Part shown: piece by piece, positions 1-12,400 of the stretch
How the letters are laid out: each line of letters starts with the position of its first letter
Numbering within the stretch: position 1 is the first letter of the stretch
NCBI GenBank assembly: GCA_958299035.1
Contig: CATQJL010000112.1
Location: 6,742,123-6,806,122, forward strand
Source: Cylicocyclus nassatus
Lineage: Eukaryota > Nematoda > Chromadorea > Rhabditida > Strongylidae
Reading direction: 5' to 3'
DNA: 64,000 nt
Program-made: the position numbers and the translations under genes
Notes under the pieces: generated by a model
Told to the model about the DNA's origin: nothing
Databases searched by the model: none
The model's input: the letters and a program-made list of their open reading frames with translations, nothing else

Positions 1-211
1 TGGTTCCCATCGAAGTTCCACTGCTACGTTCATGTCAAAGCGATCAACTATGAATTCTTTTCTTCAAAAATGGAAAAATTTCATGTTTTATGTAATTGGT
101 TATCAGATATATTTACCTGCAGTATTCTAATGTGCAATCTTTCTCCGGCGTATAGCGGATGTACTGAAAATTGTATCGAGAAATTAACAAAAATTTACCC
201 TCAGTCTTTTA

Positions 212-1153
212 TTAGGTTGTGTAATAAGTTCTGTCCCAGTTTTTCTTTCGATTTTTTCTCAATATTTTGCGCGATGTTCTGCAAACTGTTTATATGCATT
301 TGAAAGCTCTAAGCCTTCTCTACTAGAAATTCCGTTTCGCCTTTCTACAACAGATGACTTGAAAAAGTTATACAGCGTCAAATTTGGAAAATCAAACAGG
401 GAAAAAATCCATTTCGACAAATATGTTACGTCACCCTCCAAATTAGTCAGAATGCTTACGAATAAGCTCGAAGAATTTGCTACACGTAAGCAAAGGATGC
501 TATAACTTCTTTAGCGCTTCAGGAGTACTTAAACTTTTCGAAAATCATTTTTGTAAACTTTAAAAAAGTCTTCTTTCTAAGCCTTTTCAACTTTGACGTT
601 GGGCTTCATCTGAAGGCTTCCTGAAAGAGGACGGTAGGCGGATTACTAGAATGGACAGAAAGGATAGTTTCTGGCTTTAAATTATCAAAATCGTAGGCTA
701 ACTACTCAAAATTGAATTTTGGGAGCCACACAGCTTGGGTACGCAAGACGGCGAACATCGCCATGACAAAATCTCGCTTTGCCGACTTTTGAAAAAATAT
801 CATCAAATAGTCGGTGGAAGGAAGGGAACAGCGCAAGCAGTGACAGAATAAAAGTAAAATTCTAATAGATTGTTTTGCTTGTCGTTAAGCTTGTTTAAGA
901 AGTTTTATCAATAAAAAGGGAGAAAAATTTGGAGGAAAAAGGGTGTCGAAAACTGATTTTTCGGCTCTTTGGATTTTTTGTTTCAATAAGAAAAATCTTT
1001 TCCAGTTTCCCGCTTAGTTGCAGATTGATGCATATGATCCTGCAGAGCAGACTTAGAGCTTTTGAAAGCATATAACTTTATCTAAGATATAGTCAATGAT
1101 GTCGAGAAAAAACTAAAATTTAAAAATGGGACAGAACTTATTACACGACCTAA
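212..1153. mobile_element. Non-autonomous mariner-type element, 942 bp
   Basis: The ends are inverted repeats, TTAGGTTGTGTAATAAGTTC on the left and its near-complement on the right (one mismatch in the first 20 bases), continuing into TGTCCCA. The element is flanked by TA at 210-211 and 1154-1155. TA target duplication plus a TTAGGTTG end is typical of mariner-like elements. No transposase frame is seen. It probably lies in a 3' intron of the Ig-like gene. Confidence 0.75.
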
Positions 1154-1226
1154 TACATTTGGACTGACTCTTAGAGATCATAAAGCTGAAGGGGTATAGA
1201 AGAGAAAAAATTTCGAATCGGCTCAC

Positions 1227-3346
1227 ATAAGCCTCTTTGCAGAAGTCTGTCTTCTGTCTTGTCTTCTTATGTTTGCACTGCTTTGGAGCTTCGTGACGCA
1301 CTTGTGGGACAAAATGGTATCGCCAGTTAAAATTCGCGCGGATTAGCTTGTGGTCAACTTCTCCCTTGCAACCATCCGCTGAAAAAAAAACTGCAAATCA
1401 GTTTAGTCAAATGCTTCAAAAGTTAAGAATTTGCTAATTAGGCGCTCAAAGCGAAGTAAAAAACAGTTATTGCATAGTAGCAGGTGTGTTTGAGTGCAAT
1501 TGCACAAACTTACACCTATAAGGGGGGGGGGGGTGGTCCAATTTTGCCTGTGTTCTATGAATTGTTTTGCGGTAGCTCATCTTTTCAAGATAAGAGAAGT
1601 GATTAATATAATTATTATGACAAAGCGTCATTATCTATTGGTGAAGGTTAAAGTGTGTAATTGCACACATTACGAGTAACTCGAGTATAAACTTCATTGC
1701 TCGGCACTGAACTATCAGTGCATCTTTCCTTGCAGGGGTCTAGTTTATTCCTTATTGTTGCTAATCAATAAAGAATTTTGATGTGAAGATTGATGGGTGT
1801 CACGGAAAGGGTTTGATATTCTTTTCTGTAAAATTACGTATTTTTATTGTCGACCCACCCAACACGTCGCCCATCTCAGACATTCGCACCGGTGGTGTCA
1901 TTGCCATAACCACATAGAAAATCGACGTATGCGATCGTGATTGGCTATCGTAACAGAAATAAACTCCTTGTGACGCTGGACTTGCCTGAAAATACGGTAG
2001 ATTACGGTATTCGAAACTCAGGAAAAGGCTCAATAAAGGGCTTCTTCTTACACGATAAATACTTAATTTTCCATTTCTTTGTAGGTAGAAGGGCGGTAGT
2101 TTCTTGTAATTGATCTTCTCCTTATTTGCATTTAACACTTCTGGCATGTAGTCTATTATGTCAGAACTTGCATTTTGAGCACTTCTAAATTAACAGTTCG
2201 TGAAAAAGTAGTTCACGTATTGGACATACGGTAGGACCTGTCTAGGTTTGCTACCAGAGACCAGTATTTCGAATTATATCGAGCTGTTCGCTGAAAATGA
2301 ATATTCGATACTTGTGAAAACCTTTTTAAAAATTATTCACTTCCCAAGATTTTTCCAGGTAACTTTCGCAAGTGTTTTTTGCCCAAAATAGATGGGGACA
2401 CATCAAAAATTGATGATTCATTTCCTTTTAACAAATGTAATTTTATTACGGTTTACAAGAAATATGAATGGAGCTCCAGTCTGGCGAATCCAGGTGGCAG
2501 CACATGGTTAGTTTGTCGTTGCGAAATATAAATCTCGCGTGCACAGTAATGTTCAGCAACGAACCAATCAGCGCACCGTAGTCGAGCGCGCCAATTGGTC
2601 ACTGATCAGGAAGGCCTACGGTCTGGGTGAAGATTAGATTTGCATATCTCGGTCTAGAAAGAATCAAACAAACTGTCTTTTGGGCAAACGCTCAATTAGG
2701 GCTTTCTCACCAGTATCACAACGGGGTTATCACCAGTTTATCTGGATAATAACTAAACTTGGGAAAGTTGTTGCCACTTGAAGCCGTTTCCCATGATTCG
2801 CTTGCCTTAGGATTTTCAAGGAACTTCAAGATATTCGTTGCCTTTCCCCACATCTTCATTTTACCGTTGAAGACGAATGCCAGCTCGCACATGAGACATG
2901 GTAGGTCAACCTTGTCACCGGGCCAAAAATACACGGGAACAATCTGAAAGTACCACCTTGCCTTAGCGATTCTCACGAGTGAAAAAGGTAGATTTAAGTA
3001 TTTTAAAAGCTGTTTTAACTTCTAGAATTCAATTTTTACATGCAGAGGATTGTCCTCGCTGCATTTATCCGTGTAGGAGCTCTGCGACCATGTATGCTCC
3101 ATGTAACTTTTTATCCGCTGCGGAATCTCGAGCGTTTCCCAGTTTGACGGTGGCACCATGTGTACAGTGATTTTCTCCCATTCTTCGAGTTCTACAACTA
3201 CAGGCTTCTTCGTTACCAACTTAGGTTTTCTAGTTCTTCTTTTGGTCTGTATTTTTTTTATTTGAAGTGAATTTGAAAAGTTGAGAGCTGACCTCTGTAC
3301 AGATGTTGCATATGAAAATGAAGAAGATAGTGCTAATCAACCTCAT
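1227..3346 (-). CDS. Ig-like secreted/membrane protein, 3' end outside window
   Basis: Spliced minus-strand gene assembled by eye. Exons: 3346-3293 (start; 18 residues, MRLISTIFFIFICNICTE, a good signal peptide), 3246-3040, 2943-2734, an unseen small exon needed to keep phase, one ending at 2052 (start about 2190), 1985-1859 and 1378-1227. Splice phases agree at every other joint. The middle exons look like an Ig-like fold: a Cys in PGDKVDLPCLMCELAF, a Trp in GKMKMWGKAT, then LSIYRASPASQGVYFCYD, the usual tyrosine-corner Cys. The 1378-1227 exon adds a Cys/Trp/Lys-rich stretch (NFNWRYHFVPQV, later KTDFC). A mariner-type element lies in the next intron, and an open frame at 1-50 (minus, VDRFDMNVAVELRWEP) may be a further exon. 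A FAM187-like protein is possible, but I do not recognise the family securely. Confidence 0.6.
1522..1533 (+). repeat. Poly-G tract (12 G)
   Basis: Uninterrupted run of 12 G. Similar runs lie at 3611-3623 (13 G) and 49380-49394 (15 G). Such monoG tracts can fold into quadruplexes and are common in nematode genomes. Confidence 0.9.
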
Positions 3347-3610
3347 GTGAGCCAGCCATAGAAATGTTTGCACCTCACATTAGTCGCCTAGAAATAATAA
3401 TTAACATTTTGTCACACAGAAAATGCTGCAAATAAATAGTTAATAGTCATCAATAGTTGAAGATAATCATAGTTCAAACAATTCCCCTATTCTTTCACAA
3501 ACATTCTTTTCATTAGAAAAGAACGAGCAGCTTGCTTTGAAATTCTAAGACCAAAAAATGGTTCAAAACGGCCCACGAGAAGGATGAGCAGAAATTCTGA
3601 ACATAAGGAA

Positions 3611-3623
3611 GGGGGGGGGGGGG
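3611..3623 (+). repeat. Poly-G tract (13 G)
   Basis: Uninterrupted run of 13 G upstream of the Ig-like gene. Confidence 0.9.
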
Positions 3624-4263
3624 TATTTTACGATAGTTTGATATGAGTGTCTTTACCAAAAGCTGCGAAATGCAATCAATACGTGCCTGATTTACAAAAC
3701 TGAGAGAAATGCTATTTTGGGCTTCTCAATTGCTGGAAAGTGTGAAGTTAGGGCAAGATGCAACGCTCCACTGGATTTATCCTTAGCACTTCCTAAAAAT
3801 TACCACAAAATAAAAATAGTTGAGGTATTTCCCTATTTTAGACGATAGGTCACTACTAGCCCCGGCTCCAAAAGCTCGCTCATATGTCAAAAAAGTTAGT
3901 CATAGAATTGGTCTAACAATTCCCCAAGGCAATGGCATAATCGTTGCACATCGCGCACTCCGACAGGCAGATGAAAGCCCAGCATGGAGCGGAGCTCAAG
4001 TCTCATCGCAGTCGTTCAGATCCATAGGCAAACAAATGCTTCAGTAGAGGACAAATTGTTATCCTAATGGATTATGACACTTGTATGAAGCGGAACTGAA
4101 TAAGATCAGATAATGAAAAAGATCAGGTAAATAAACAAAAATACAGGGTGCCCTACAATTGTGTATCGAACGTTTTGTACTAACTCTTTTACGAGTAACT
4201 TTCGCCTTCCTTCAAACACCTTACTGTATACCTGCATCAACTTACATTTACACTATCACGTAA

Positions 4264-4466
4264 GGCCCCGGACAGACTTCACGCGATTTGATCGTCGCGA
4301 TTGAATCGCGACGAGACAAGTATTACAACATCATTCCATGCCGATCAACTTGCATTTCGGTTGTAATACTTTTCCAGCCCGAAATTTTTGAATGTGAAAT
4401 GAAAATGAATGGAAATGTCGGCAAATGAGTCGCGACGATCAAATCGCGTGAAGTCTGTCCGGGGCC
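4264..4466. mobile_element. TAA-flanked foldback MITE (PIF/Harbinger-like), copy 1
   Basis: Ends are long inverted repeats beginning GGCCCCGGACAGACTTCACG, followed by CGATTTGATCGTCGCGA, and flanked by TAA on both sides (4261-4263 and 4467-4469). A 3-bp TAA/TTA duplication is characteristic of PIF/Harbinger elements. About 200 bp, no coding capacity. Further copies lie at 10805-11004, 11032-11233 and 38105-38298, with a diverged one at about 42388-42604. Confidence 0.8.
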
Positions 4467-5492
4467 TAACGAATCACTAAACGCTCTCCATTAATGTAGG
4501 ATTACGGTATAAATTTTGAAGGGTTTTCAGCCAATGAAAACTTATTTTGGTTCAAAAAGCAAATCAAGCAACTTAAGAGCACTTATAGTAGGCTAATCAG
4601 AGCCGCTGATAATAAATGTGATTTGTTCTTTTCTGCTTCTTACAAGGTTATGCCAAATGAACTCAATACTTGTTTCAACCATGTTCCCTAAAATTGTGAC
4701 AGCATTTGAAAGCTGTACAAAAGTAGAAGGTTGGATAATGAGAATCAGCGTGATGGACTACGCTATCAGCTTCCCAGATTTTTTGTATTTTTTGTTTGAA
4801 ACGCTAATCCACAATGATGTTGTTGATTGAAAGTCCCTATCGTAATCCTACAGTAATAAAAAGCGACAGCTGGTTTTCTTCACGCTGAAAGTTAGGTTGA
4901 AGCCAGCTCTGCAATATAGAGTTTGAAGGAAGTGGGAGCTTTTCATATAAAAAAGTTATCAATGTTTGTTCAATTTACTTGAGACACTCTGTATTGATAA
5001 CATTGCAAATTTGATTTTTTACCAGTTTTATTTGTTCTAAACTTATTAGGAGGAGATTTAGCCATGTGGTAGAGTGTATTGCAAAAGCTACACTTCCCAT
5101 AGAATGTTGAAGTTTTCTAAAAGGAGTTGGTTTCCATGGAGGACTTGCAAAAAAAATTATGCTCAGTTCCATGAAAAAAAGTTGAATATCATTGATGGAT
5201 GTGCAGTTTGTAGAACTTATAGGGAGCCGAGTCCAAGAAGTCTGCTATAGGAAGTTAAATTTACTTCTATCAAAAATGGAGGATTGCGAAATCTCCTAGG
5301 CAATTTCGGATGAACGTTATTTTATCGAACAGGTTGAAATGTTAGAAAATGGGCATGAAGAAAATATCCATATTTTACTTACCCTTTTCCATCTTCGCTT
5401 ATAGAGTGAATTTGTTTGAAGAAATCTTTTCTCCCAGTACACTATGATTTTGTCTTTAACACCTTCCACCGTGCCCGCTTTTTAAGATTATA

Positions 5493-6304
5493 CATGGTGG
5501 GGCAAAAGTCTGGGAGCCTAATTTGCAGTGTAGGAGTTGGATTTATCAGACAAGTGCTTTGCAAAGCGAGAAAATCGAAATTTTTGGTCTTCACAACTTG
5601 TTTCGTAGCTAAAAATACAGTGGGTATTCTAGAGCACTTCGATGCACACAATGTAGACGAGACTTTGCGCTATCACACTGTAATAGTTGCATTTGCCAGA
5701 AACTTATTCTTTCGAAAATGCAAAATAATAATTTGCAAATATTACCTGCGTGCCAGTGGCCATTTTTCTTTAAAATAAATTTGAAACCTATAGGAGCCCA
5801 GCAGGCAATGAATATTCTAGGCTATTCTTTTCATGAGTCTTCTATGCAAGCATATACTTGAGTTCGATCGATCAAGCAATTTGCATACTTTTCAGATGGG
5901 TTCTTTGCTCCCGCTCGTACAATCGCATCCAGATTTACAGTATACGAGTACAATTGCCTTCAATTAAAATTCTAAATTTTCCTAAGCACTGCAAAAAATT
6001 TCTCCGCAGTACATTGTAGCCAAAAGCTTGCTCTATCACACCGTGCATTTGCCTGATGAAAAAAGCAGTCATCATAAAGGCGTGGGACGAATTTCATCAT
6101 GACTGTCTGCGTGCCACGACAGGCGGACTCGCCAAGATTTCGAACGGCTGCTTTAAAGTCAGAAGAGGCAATCATAGAATTTGAGAGCAGCGCTGTATTT
6201 GTAAAAGTTCGATTTACGTGTGCACCGAATTTTTTATTCCTAGGCACTTTCCTTCTGATTTAACCTGAAAAAGTACTAGGCTCCCAGACTTTTGCCCCAC
6301 CCTG
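5493..6304. mobile_element. Non-autonomous mariner-type element, 812 bp
   Basis: Inverted ends read CA(T/G)GGTGGGGCAAAAGTCTGG then GAGCCTA, at 5493 and in complement up to 6304, with TA on both sides (5491-5492, 6305-6306). Inner parts share diverged repeats. Open frames of up to 120 codons inside show no transposase motif. Confidence 0.75.
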
Positions 6305-9300
6305 TAGACCAGACCTCCTCTTTTCCTTCATCACTGCTTCTCAACTTTTTGACTTCCGCGGTCAAAGAATAACTCTTATCCATAAATGCCGAAAAGAGAA
6401 ATGGTGCACATTTTGAAGCCTTTCGCACTTGTTAACGATGTTTGTCAGTTAGTCGATATATCACAGGCTAGTTGGCTTTGTGAGCTCTAAAAATGGGCGT
6501 CCGAGGGATACTTAGCCGAGCTCATGATGGATGAAACATCTCACGACAATTTTGCATCTGCTCAGTGAGGGAGCGGCTGGCTGCAGAATGGAACTTAGCG
6601 GCTAGGTCCGCTGGTAAGTTCACTTTCACACCTTACAACATGTCTTCTTCTTCGAATTTTTACACGTCTTTAAATTTAGGTAAGTTCATTTTTCATCTCG
6701 CTATGAATGTGTACTGTAAAGGGATTGAGACCCTATAAGACTCATTTTCTTATTCTTAGCATTATTTTTCAAAGCAATGGAAAAGCTTCATTGTTATTAT
6801 GCATCCGCTTACAATTTTGTGAGAAAAAGAACACATTTTGTATAGATTGTGTAATCTATACTATTCTACCAGAGTTTACCTCTTTCCTGGATTGCAGCAG
6901 ATTTCCAAATTCGCCAGTGCCTTAATCGAAATTTTTCATTTGGTTTTTCAAGAGTTAATTTTAGTGACAAATCAGAGCCGGGAACAACTGCAAGTGCCAG
7001 CGCTTCACATGAAAGCCATAATTTCGCGGTTTTATAGAAAGTTTCTTACAACTGTAATTGACAAGACTTTTTGAAATTTGTTTGAAATATGAGATTTCCG
7101 GAAAAGGTAAATCGGATTTTTTGTTCGACACTTTTTCGACTACTTTTGCATGTCACATAAATGTGCATCGATTTTTTGTTAACTAGTGACACATTCTAAT
7201 TTTGAAAAAAAAAACTTTAAAGCTTTGGCAAAAAGTTTTTTCTTGCGCTATCCTGTATTTTCTTTACCAATTTCTGAAGCAAAATACTGAATCCAGAGTT
7301 TTGACACCAAATGATACAGTTGTCAGATCAAAAACCACTTTATTGTTATATTGAAAACCGTTTTTCATCCAAGTATCTCTTCTTTTCCCAGAAGTCATTG
7401 CTTCTGAAAATGTTTCGATGGAAATGTATTGCTTGTCTGAGCGCAACATCACCAGAGAAGGGTAATAAAACTCCGCAGAAATTTTATGGTTCCACTTTGG
7501 AATAGTGTTTTCTGACTCGAATACCCTTCCATAACAAGATAATCGCGTTCAATTTATATTTGTATTTTGAAAAGTGAAGCAGAGCTTCAAAAAAATATCA
7601 CACGAACGAAACAAGCACTTGCAGAAAAAAATCAAGAGTAAACATTGCGGGGCGGGAAGCACATCCAAAAATTCGATGTGATTTCTCCAACAAACAACAG
7701 TTTAATTCGTTGATTCACAAATCATCAAGATCTTGAGGGGCTTTGAATTTCGCATACAAAGAAATGAAAATTTTTCTGCCTTCTCTCATAGAAATGAATG
7801 AGGACATAGCAAGATTCTGCTGGAAAATCGTGTTAAGCTACAAATTTTGCACTTATGTCTTACTTCTGAGGGGACTTTGATCCGTCTGATTTATGAAAAA
7901 TGGTTGGTGTCAGCTAAAGTTGAAGTTTTGAGACAATGCCATTCAATTTTTGCCCCTCCATTTCATCTCCCTCAGAGGGAATGCATTTGAGACGAGAAAT
8001 CACAATTAACCGTCTAGTGGATGTCAGAGGCGATAACGAAAAGTTCCAAATCCGAAAAACTAAGTGGACGAAAATATTGCAAAGTTTTACATTGAATACG
8101 AATAAAGAAAAATGCACTTTCACCTTCCTACTTTTCCAAGAAAATTTTTTTTTGCATTTTCAATTTTTGTCGGACAGTAGGCAAACGACATAAATCATTA
8201 TTTTCTTTACCAATTTTGTACACTTTCAAAGATTTTGACAGATATGCTACATATTCTAACATTTTCCGTCCTCAAAATGCACTAATACACACAATTGTAC
8301 TCCCAAAACCACGCCCTATAGATATCCCCATTTTCAAATTCCAAGGATTCCAGTTCGAAAACTTTGGTTCTCGTCTTACTCCGCTCAAATGCTAGTATTT
8401 TACGCTGTCGTGCCGACTTTTGGGTTACTGTTAGTGCCTGCAATTCTCAGAGCCAAGCTCATCTTTTTCTTCCCTAGAGATTTGGCGAAATTTGAATTCT
8501 ACGATAGCTGTTCATCGTCTCCATTTTTGGAGTCGATGCGAGTGCACCCGCTTGCTTGTCAATCCTTCGCTTTCTTGCAACAGATTTGTTGCCTTTTCAT
8601 AAAAAAAAGATGTGGAAATTTGGTTATCCCATACTTCCAAATAAGTTGTGCAAAGGCCACTTTGCTTTTGTAGGAATTATCTACAAGAGAGTGAAGTTTT
8701 GTCGTTCTATCCAAATCCATTATGGCCCAAGCAATTTTTATTACTGATTGCGCACAAATTGAACAGTATCAGTTGCTGCAAACGCACAAAACATTTAGAA
8801 AATGCATGAATGGCAATTTTTGTTCATAACCTCAATGTATTTTGAATGGAGAACTGAAAGTTACGAAATTTCGGTGTTCGCTAACCGCCGCACAAGGTTT
8901 ATTCATTTATTATTTTATCCATTTGACATGCACAAGGCGCCACATTAGCAATCAACGAAAACACTTAAAACATAATAAGTAACAGCGAAAACAAAGAAAC
9001 AATTATTAAATTAGCAAAAAAAATCAAAGATTTTGCAAATGTTGAATTTTGAATTTCTGGGTTGTTTGTTGAAATTTTAGGGATATTAATACCGTAAATG
9101 GACATCCGTATCATTTTTAACTATAGGGAACTCTGCTCAAAAACTACTGCCGAACGAAGGCGTTGAACTTCAGGGGCACGAATGCTGTTTTATTAGAAGT
9201 AGAGCGTATTAGCCGCAGGTCTTACAACGATGATCATACGCGCGTGCCGCATTCGCGCCCTCTCAGCTTGCACTGCATTCGCTTTCGTCCGGCAGTAGCC

Positions 9301-9433
9301 TCTAAACTTTCTGTTTCATATTTCCCCATAAGGAGCTTGTGTTGCAAATGACATTTGTACCCAATGGCTTGTAGTCAAAGTTTACGTATAATCTCGTCTC
9401 TTCAGCAAAACGCTACTGTATCCGGAACTTCGC

Positions 9434-12400
9434 ATGGCGGCTTCCGCCTCTGCGACCACCCCAGAAGGTCGCCGTAGACGTACGACAGGAGATCCAGAAG
9501 AACAACGACTGGTAACGGTTAAAGCACCAGTGGATGTGGATGGGACCCAAGTATTGATTTCTGTTGGAAGGTAAGAGGGTATTCTGGGACACGGCCCTTT
9601 CGAGCGTATGTTATAGCGGCGCAGCTCTGGTTGGTCGACACGCGTCCTGATGCGAATATTACGCAAACGGTGCAAAAGGGCCCTTTGTATATTATTATAG
9701 CTGAATTCTTTATTCACTCTTAGTAATCCCCTTGTGTATGTGTATGTTGCGCCAAGAACTACAACATTAATGTCAGTATGAGTGAAGTTAAATTTTATGG
9801 CAGGCTGACTTGTAGTACATGAGTGAAAATTCCTGTGGGAGAGTTCCGCACTTATCTCTCGAATCGCAAGCTATCTGAATAGTGACTTTGCACTTTGCTA
9901 CACATATTTCAAATTTTTTGTTGCAAGTGCTGAGGAAGAGTTTGTAGAAAGTGATTGATTACGAAGAGAATTAAAATGGGTTTTCTAACATCCTCTCTGG
10001 ATCTCAATAGATTGATTTTATCATTTCAGGGCTATTTTAGCTCGAGCTTTCTTCATCATCCACTCATTGACTACGATTTGGCAGACAGTGACGATAGAAG
10101 GAAGGTGAGTCAAACAATCTTGCTACATCCAAATTGATCAATTTCGTTCTATAATACCAAACTAATAATGACATCAGATCTTTTCCATCCACAAACTTCT
10201 CTTTATACAATAAAACCTTAGAGCCATCAAACAAGAATCCTCTAAAACAGGGCCCGGCACAGCTGGCACCGGGTCAAGCTGAATATCGTTTTTGGGACGA
10301 AAAGCAAAGGGGATGTCGTTTTTGTGGCCAAAAAGACACACTTGCGACATTTTTTAGTCGACGTTTCGGGTTTAGGGTCAAGAGGACTTCGTACGAAATT
10401 TCCAAGATCAAAGGAGACTTCGTTTTTGAAATTCCCCTGGTGCGAGCAAGTGCCGAGTCTTTCTCTAAAACATCCGAAAAAACCAAGAGTACGAACAAAA
10501 TCAAACATCCACAAATAAAATACTATACTTTACGCAAATCTATACCTAATTGGTGAACCCAGCCGAAATTCGAAGCTGACTTTGGTCTGTATTCAAAAAA
10601 CTAAAATGCCTTGAAAGAAAAAATAAACTAGGAATTCGTGAGCTTGATATTTACATTACTTCCACCACACCATTGTCGATATAAATAATATACGGTTAAT
10701 ATGCGGTTATTGCTCTGTATGTTTGAGTAAATCCTCGGAGTACAAATTCAAAGACGATCCGAAAAATAGAGACCACGAGTAAGTATAATTGAGCCCGCCC
10801 CTAAGGGCCCCGGACAAACTTCACGCGATTTGATCGTCGCGATTCAGTCGCCGAGATTTCCATTCATTTTCGTTTCACATTCAAAAATTTCGGGCTGGAA
10901 AAGTATCACAACCGAAATGCAAGTTGATCGGCTGGAATGATGTTGTAACAGTTGTCTCGTCGCGATTTAGTCGCGACGATCAAATCGCGTGAACTCTGTC
11001 CGGGATCACGGACAGACTTCACGGGGCCTAAGGCCCCGGTCAGACTTCACGCGACTTAATCGTCGCGATCTAATCGCCAAGATTTCCATTCATTTTCATT
11101 TCACATTCAAAAATTTCGGTCTGGAAAAGTATCACAACCGAATGCAAGTTGATCGGCATGGAATGATGTTGTAACAGTTGTCTCGTCGCGTTTCAGTCGC
11201 GACGATCAAATCGCGTGAAGTCTGCCCGGGGCCTAACGGTGGGAAGTCGCCCAGCGACGTGTTAATCTTGACGAAACTGTCGGGACTTCATAACTTTGTA
11301 CAAAGTAATTTTCACGTGATCGCGTTTTGATAACTGGAAAAGACGATTTTAGAAGGATTCAAGAAACACTAAATGTACAAAATTTACATCTATTCACTGG
11401 GTTTTCATTGAATCGCCGCGACGAAAAGACCGTGGCAAAAGCGTCGCGTAATCATAACTCAGTAAAACTCGACTTTTTTACACTTTTAATCGTTTCTGAA
11501 AAAATAACAAGCCGGATTGATGAAACTTGAACCAAAAATGAATAAAAAAAACTTTTAACGAAATTATGGGAGGGCGACTATTTCGTCGCGACTTTCCGTC
11601 GAAGTAATACCATGAAAACCTTTTTTTTAGTAAATTCTGAATTTCTGATGGTTTTTCAATCCTTGTACGACATTCTTTTCTGATATCAAAACCCGTCTCG
11701 TTAAAAATCATTTCAAAATTATGGAATCCCGACAATTTGTCAACATTAATACTTCGCAGGCCGTTTTTTTCCACCCCAATTAGGGGCTCAATTGTAGGGG
11801 AATTCAAAACCCATGTATAAGCTCGCTTATTTCGCTATCTCCTAACAAGCATGAAATCTCTTGTTTCTCACGTTTTTATGAAAAAGATTTCTTATGGTAA
11901 TCGAATCAATTAATACTATTGTCTCCACCTTCCTTCCCTTTGAAATCTGAAGCTAATCATTCTTTTCTCCAAAAGAATATTTTTTGCAAGGCTGACTGAT
12001 ATTCGATAACAAGACACTTCCGTGACTTGGACAAGCGCATGTTGTTCAAGAACATAGAAGATGTGGAAAACAACCATGCTTGCTATGATTGACACATAAA
12101 AACAGCTAATGCCGCTATGGTTTTAACTATTATTTGAGAAAATCTGCATAACAAACAGATTTCACTCTAATATCTTCCATATGCGAGGATAACACTGGGA
12201 TAACTTCAGTTTTTTCAGAGATGGAGTCTGGGGTTTTGCGTTGCTTTCACTACTCATCGTCTTTGAGGGATCCTATACAATTATCATGCGTGCTGGCGAT
12301 GAACGAAAATGGTATGCATTCCGCCAATTTTTCTTATTTTCAAAACTAATTTGTATTCTTCCAGACTCTTGTATCTAATTTTTAAAGTCTCTTCTCAGGT

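Larger units (their letters stand above)
3400..9400. other. Intergenic region, no gene seen apart from elements listed
   Basis: AT-rich DNA with only short open frames, none showing a recognisable domain or consistent splice structure. It holds the TAA-flanked element at 4264-4466 and the mariner-type element at 5493-6304. From about 6,310 to 9,400 I see nothing I can name. Transcribed non-coding sequence cannot be excluded. Confidence 0.5.

Noticed and set aside
5416..5778. 120-codon frame as a gene
   Set aside because: It crosses the end of the 5493-6304 mariner-type element and has no domain or splice support.
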